Shown here: positions 62,513 through 64,000 of the stretch, one piece after another
Position numbering within the stretch: the stretch's first letter is position 1
Layout of the letters: each line of letters starts with the position of its first letter
Assembly (NCBI RefSeq): GCF_006384975.1
Contig: NZ_CP021645.1
Coordinates: 4,740,001 to 4,804,000 of the forward strand
DNA length: 64,000 nt
Direction: 5' to 3'
Source of the DNA: Pseudomonas oryzihabitans
Lineage (GTDB): Bacteria > Pseudomonadota > Gammaproteobacteria > Pseudomonadales > Pseudomonadaceae
Program-made: the position numbers and the translations under genes
Notes under the pieces: model-generated
What the model was told of the DNA's origin: nothing
The model's input: the letters and a program-made list of their open reading frames with translations, nothing else
The model's database searches: none

Positions 62513-63430
62513 TCAAGGCTGCTGACCGCAGCTCGTCGGCACCGCCTGGCCTCGATCCGCATCGCGCTCCGCCGCATTCAGGCACAGCAACCCAGCTAGG
62601 GCGAACAGCAGGCCGAGCAGCATGCCCGGCGCCAAGGGTTCGTCAAAGCAGGCCCAGGCCCACAGCAGGGCCACCGGTGGGCTCAGATAGAGGGCACCGC
62701 TGACCGCCTGGGGGCTGCCTTGGCGTAGACACAGCCAGTAGAGGCCGTAGCCGAGCAGCGTCGGGATCAGCAGCCAGAGCACCGCCAGGGCGAAACCGGG
62801 GGTCAAGGGCGGGCGCAACGGACCTTCCAGGCCGGCCGCCACCGTCATCACCAGGCTGCTGGCAGCAAGCTGGATGAACAACAGTGTTGGCAGCGCCAGG
62901 TTGCTGGGCGGCAGGCGACTCTGCACCAGGGTTGCCAGGGCCAGTGCCAGGGCGCCGCCGAGGGGCAGGACATAGGCCCAGCCGGGCGCCACGCCCAGGC
63001 CCAGTCCTGCTCCGGTGGCGAGCAGCACCCCGGTCAGCCCCAGGCCCAGCCCGAGCCACTGGCGCCCGCTGGTGCGTTGTCCGGGCAAGAGGCAGCAACC
63101 CAGGGCCACCAGCAGCGGCGACAGATCCGAGAGCAGCGCGGCCAGCCCCGGCGAGACGCCCAGTTCGATGGCCTTGGCGGAGGGAGCGATGCAGCCGGCG
63201 AAGGCGAGGGCGCCGATGGCTGCCTGCTGCCCGATGATCCGCAGCGGCAGCCGCCGCAATTCAGTCCAGGCGAAGGGCAACAGCAGCAGGGCGGCCAGGG
63301 CGAAGCGCCAGAACGTGACCAACAGGGTGGGCGCCTGGTCCGCGGCGTAGCGATAGCCGACGAAGCCGGCACTCCAGCACAACACCAGGGCGAACTGACG
63401 CAACAAAGCGGAAGACAGGATGGCAGGCAT
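62513..63430 (-). CDS. EamA family transporter
   Basis: A 305-residue drug/metabolite transporter with ten membrane helices (LRQFALVLCWSAGFVGYRYA at the start, two EamA halves, SGALYLSPPVALLWAWACFD in the second half). The ATG at 63430 has GGAG upstream; the frame runs up to 63487 without family similarity. It is divergent from the LysR gene at 63527, which is probably its regulator. The substrate is unknown. Confidence 0.87.
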   Translation of the reverse strand: MPAILSSALLRQFALVLCWSAGFVGYRYAADQAPTLLVTFWRFALAALLLLPFAWTELRRLPLRIIGQQAAIGALAFAGCIAPSAKAIELGVSPGLAALLSDLSPLLVALGCCLLPGQRTSGRQWLGLGLGLTGVLLATGAGLGLGVAPGWAYVLPLGGALALALATLVQSRLPPSNLALPTLLFIQLAASSLVMTVAAGLEGPLRPPLTPGFALAVLWLLIPTLLGYGLYWLCLRQGSPQAVSGALYLSPPVALLWAWACFDEPLAPGMLLGLLFALAGLLCLNAAERDADRGQAVPTSCGQQP

Positions 63431-63494
63431 GACCAGACTCCGGTGAGGGGATGCCTTGAGCCTGGCGTAGGGTGGTAATACACTCAAACGACAT

Positions 63495-63506
63495 TATCTG
63501 TAGATA
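63495..63506. promoter_or_regulatory. Palindrome between EamA and LysR genes
   Basis: TATCT-GT-AGATA is a perfect inverted repeat in the 96-base gap between divergent genes, 20 bases before the LysR start. It could be part of a LysR-type binding site. Confidence 0.45.
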
Positions 63507-63526
63507 TGGTTCGATAAAAACGCATC

Positions 63527-64000
63527 ATGCCCGCGCCCCTCGATATCGACGTCCTGCGCACCTTCCACACCATCGTCCGGCTGGGGCAGTTTCGTGCGGC
63601 CTCGTTGCAGCTCAACCGCAGTCCCTCGGCGGTGAGCAGCCAGATCCGTCGGCTGGAAGAGCAGACCGGTGGGCGGCTGTTCGAGCGTGACAACCAGGCG
63701 GTGACCCTGACCCCGCTCGGACGCCGGGTCTTGCTGGAAACCGCTGAGCTGTTGCAGGCCCATGACCGCATCCTCGCCGGACTCACCGGCCAGCCGGTAG
63801 TAGGCGAGGTGCGCCTGGGCGTGGCCGAGGACTACGCCGCCCGGCTGCTCAAGGAGGTGCTCCCACGACTGCAGGGCGAGCACCCCGGCATCGTCCTGGA
63901 AGTCCTCACCGGCAACAGCGGCCAGCTCCGGCGCTGGCTCGCCCAGGGCCTGCTGGACCTGGCGTTGCTGGTAGGGCCAACCGGCGCTGGCCAGGCGGAA
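63527..64000 (+). CDS. LysR family regulator, cut by window end
   Basis: The first 158 residues of a LysR regulator. The helix-turn-helix (IDVLRTFHTIVRLGQFRAAS, LQLNRSPSAVSSQIRRLEEQ) and the start of the effector domain (GEVRLGVAEDYAARLLKEVL) are visible. The frame is open to the window end, so the C-terminus is outside. It is divergent from the EamA transporter, a common regulator-target layout. Confidence 0.92.
   Translation, partial: MPAPLDIDVLRTFHTIVRLGQFRAASLQLNRSPSAVSSQIRRLEEQTGGRLFERDNQAVTLTPLGRRVLLETAELLQAHDRILAGLTGQPVVGEVRLGVAEDYAARLLKEVLPRLQGEHPGIVLEVLTGNSGQLRRWLAQGLLDLALLVGPTGAGQAE

Noticed and set aside
61815..64000. CRISPR-associated transposon (Tn7-like I-F3) near the array
   Set aside because: No tnsA/B/C/tniQ or cas genes; the neighbours are an ordinary regulator and a transporter.

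Overview
The window is a stretch of high-GC chromosome from a gamma-proteobacterium that looks like Pseudomonas. The genus call rests on the rRNA sequences, the order rRNA operon - birA - coaX, a cyanide-insensitive-type bd oxidase followed by a DUF2474 peptide, a BetT choline carrier, and several small proteins of types common in pseudomonads. The P. oryzihabitans / P. psychrotolerans group is a plausible species-level guess, but the sequence alone does not prove it. Most of the window is ordinary core and soft-core chromosome. I see no insertion sequence, prophage, integrase or tRNA gene.

Layout. 1-2166: 3' part of an rRNA operon (23S, 5S, terminator). 2201-5941: birA, coaX, a small membrane protein, a DUF3301 protein and a YcaD-like MFS carrier. 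5981-7425: a secreted protein with three 25-residue repeats and a membrane-anchored hydrolase. 7565-8466 and 13900-14769: two stress-type clusters of small hydrophilic proteins that share a Rho_N/SAP-like C-terminal module. 8611-13610: EamA exporter, DeoR regulator, MFS, AsmA. 14827-16327: rlmI and a small protein. 16387-19470: copper efflux (cueR, copA, copZ) around a perfect palindromic operator. 19452-21822: TetR regulator, TtgR/AcrR-like operator, Bcr/CflA drug exporter, MAPEG protein. 21911-30720: AFG1/ZapE-like ATPase, LysR/VOC pair, a DUF1704 metallopeptidase-like protein, an FtsH paralogue, a sirtuin, and small proteins. 30774-34922: HDOD protein and two diguanylate cyclases, one interrupted by an in-frame TGA.

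35122-43705: AbrB permease, betT with a BetI-like operator shared with a response regulator, a small secreted protein with a PBCV-basic-adaptor-like tail, a GH15 + SDR pair, and an MFS carrier. 44005-46630: cioA, cioB and a DUF2474 peptide behind an Anr-like box. 46719-47502: a long imperfect inverted-repeat element. 47654-54820: iminopeptidase-like hydrolase, a DUF2868/DUF3482 membrane-GTPase pair, folA, an APC permease and a TTC38-like TPR protein. 55319-60556: an unrecognised protein, REP-like repeats, ndpA/yejK, a GntR regulator with two winged helices, and an amino-acid permease. 60801-64000: a GlxA-type AraC regulator, a short type I-F CRISPR array with a recognisable leader but no cas genes nearby, an EamA transporter, and a divergent LysR gene cut by the window edge.

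The points most worth a second look are the cas-less I-F array with its leader and IHF site; the 0.78-kb inverted-repeat element whose arms keep a similar translated peptide; the DUF1704 protein with HEGLVH and QEGLA motifs; the two Rho_N-module clusters; and the diguanylate cyclase split by one stop codon. I did not find a clearly new multi-gene defence or biosynthetic system.
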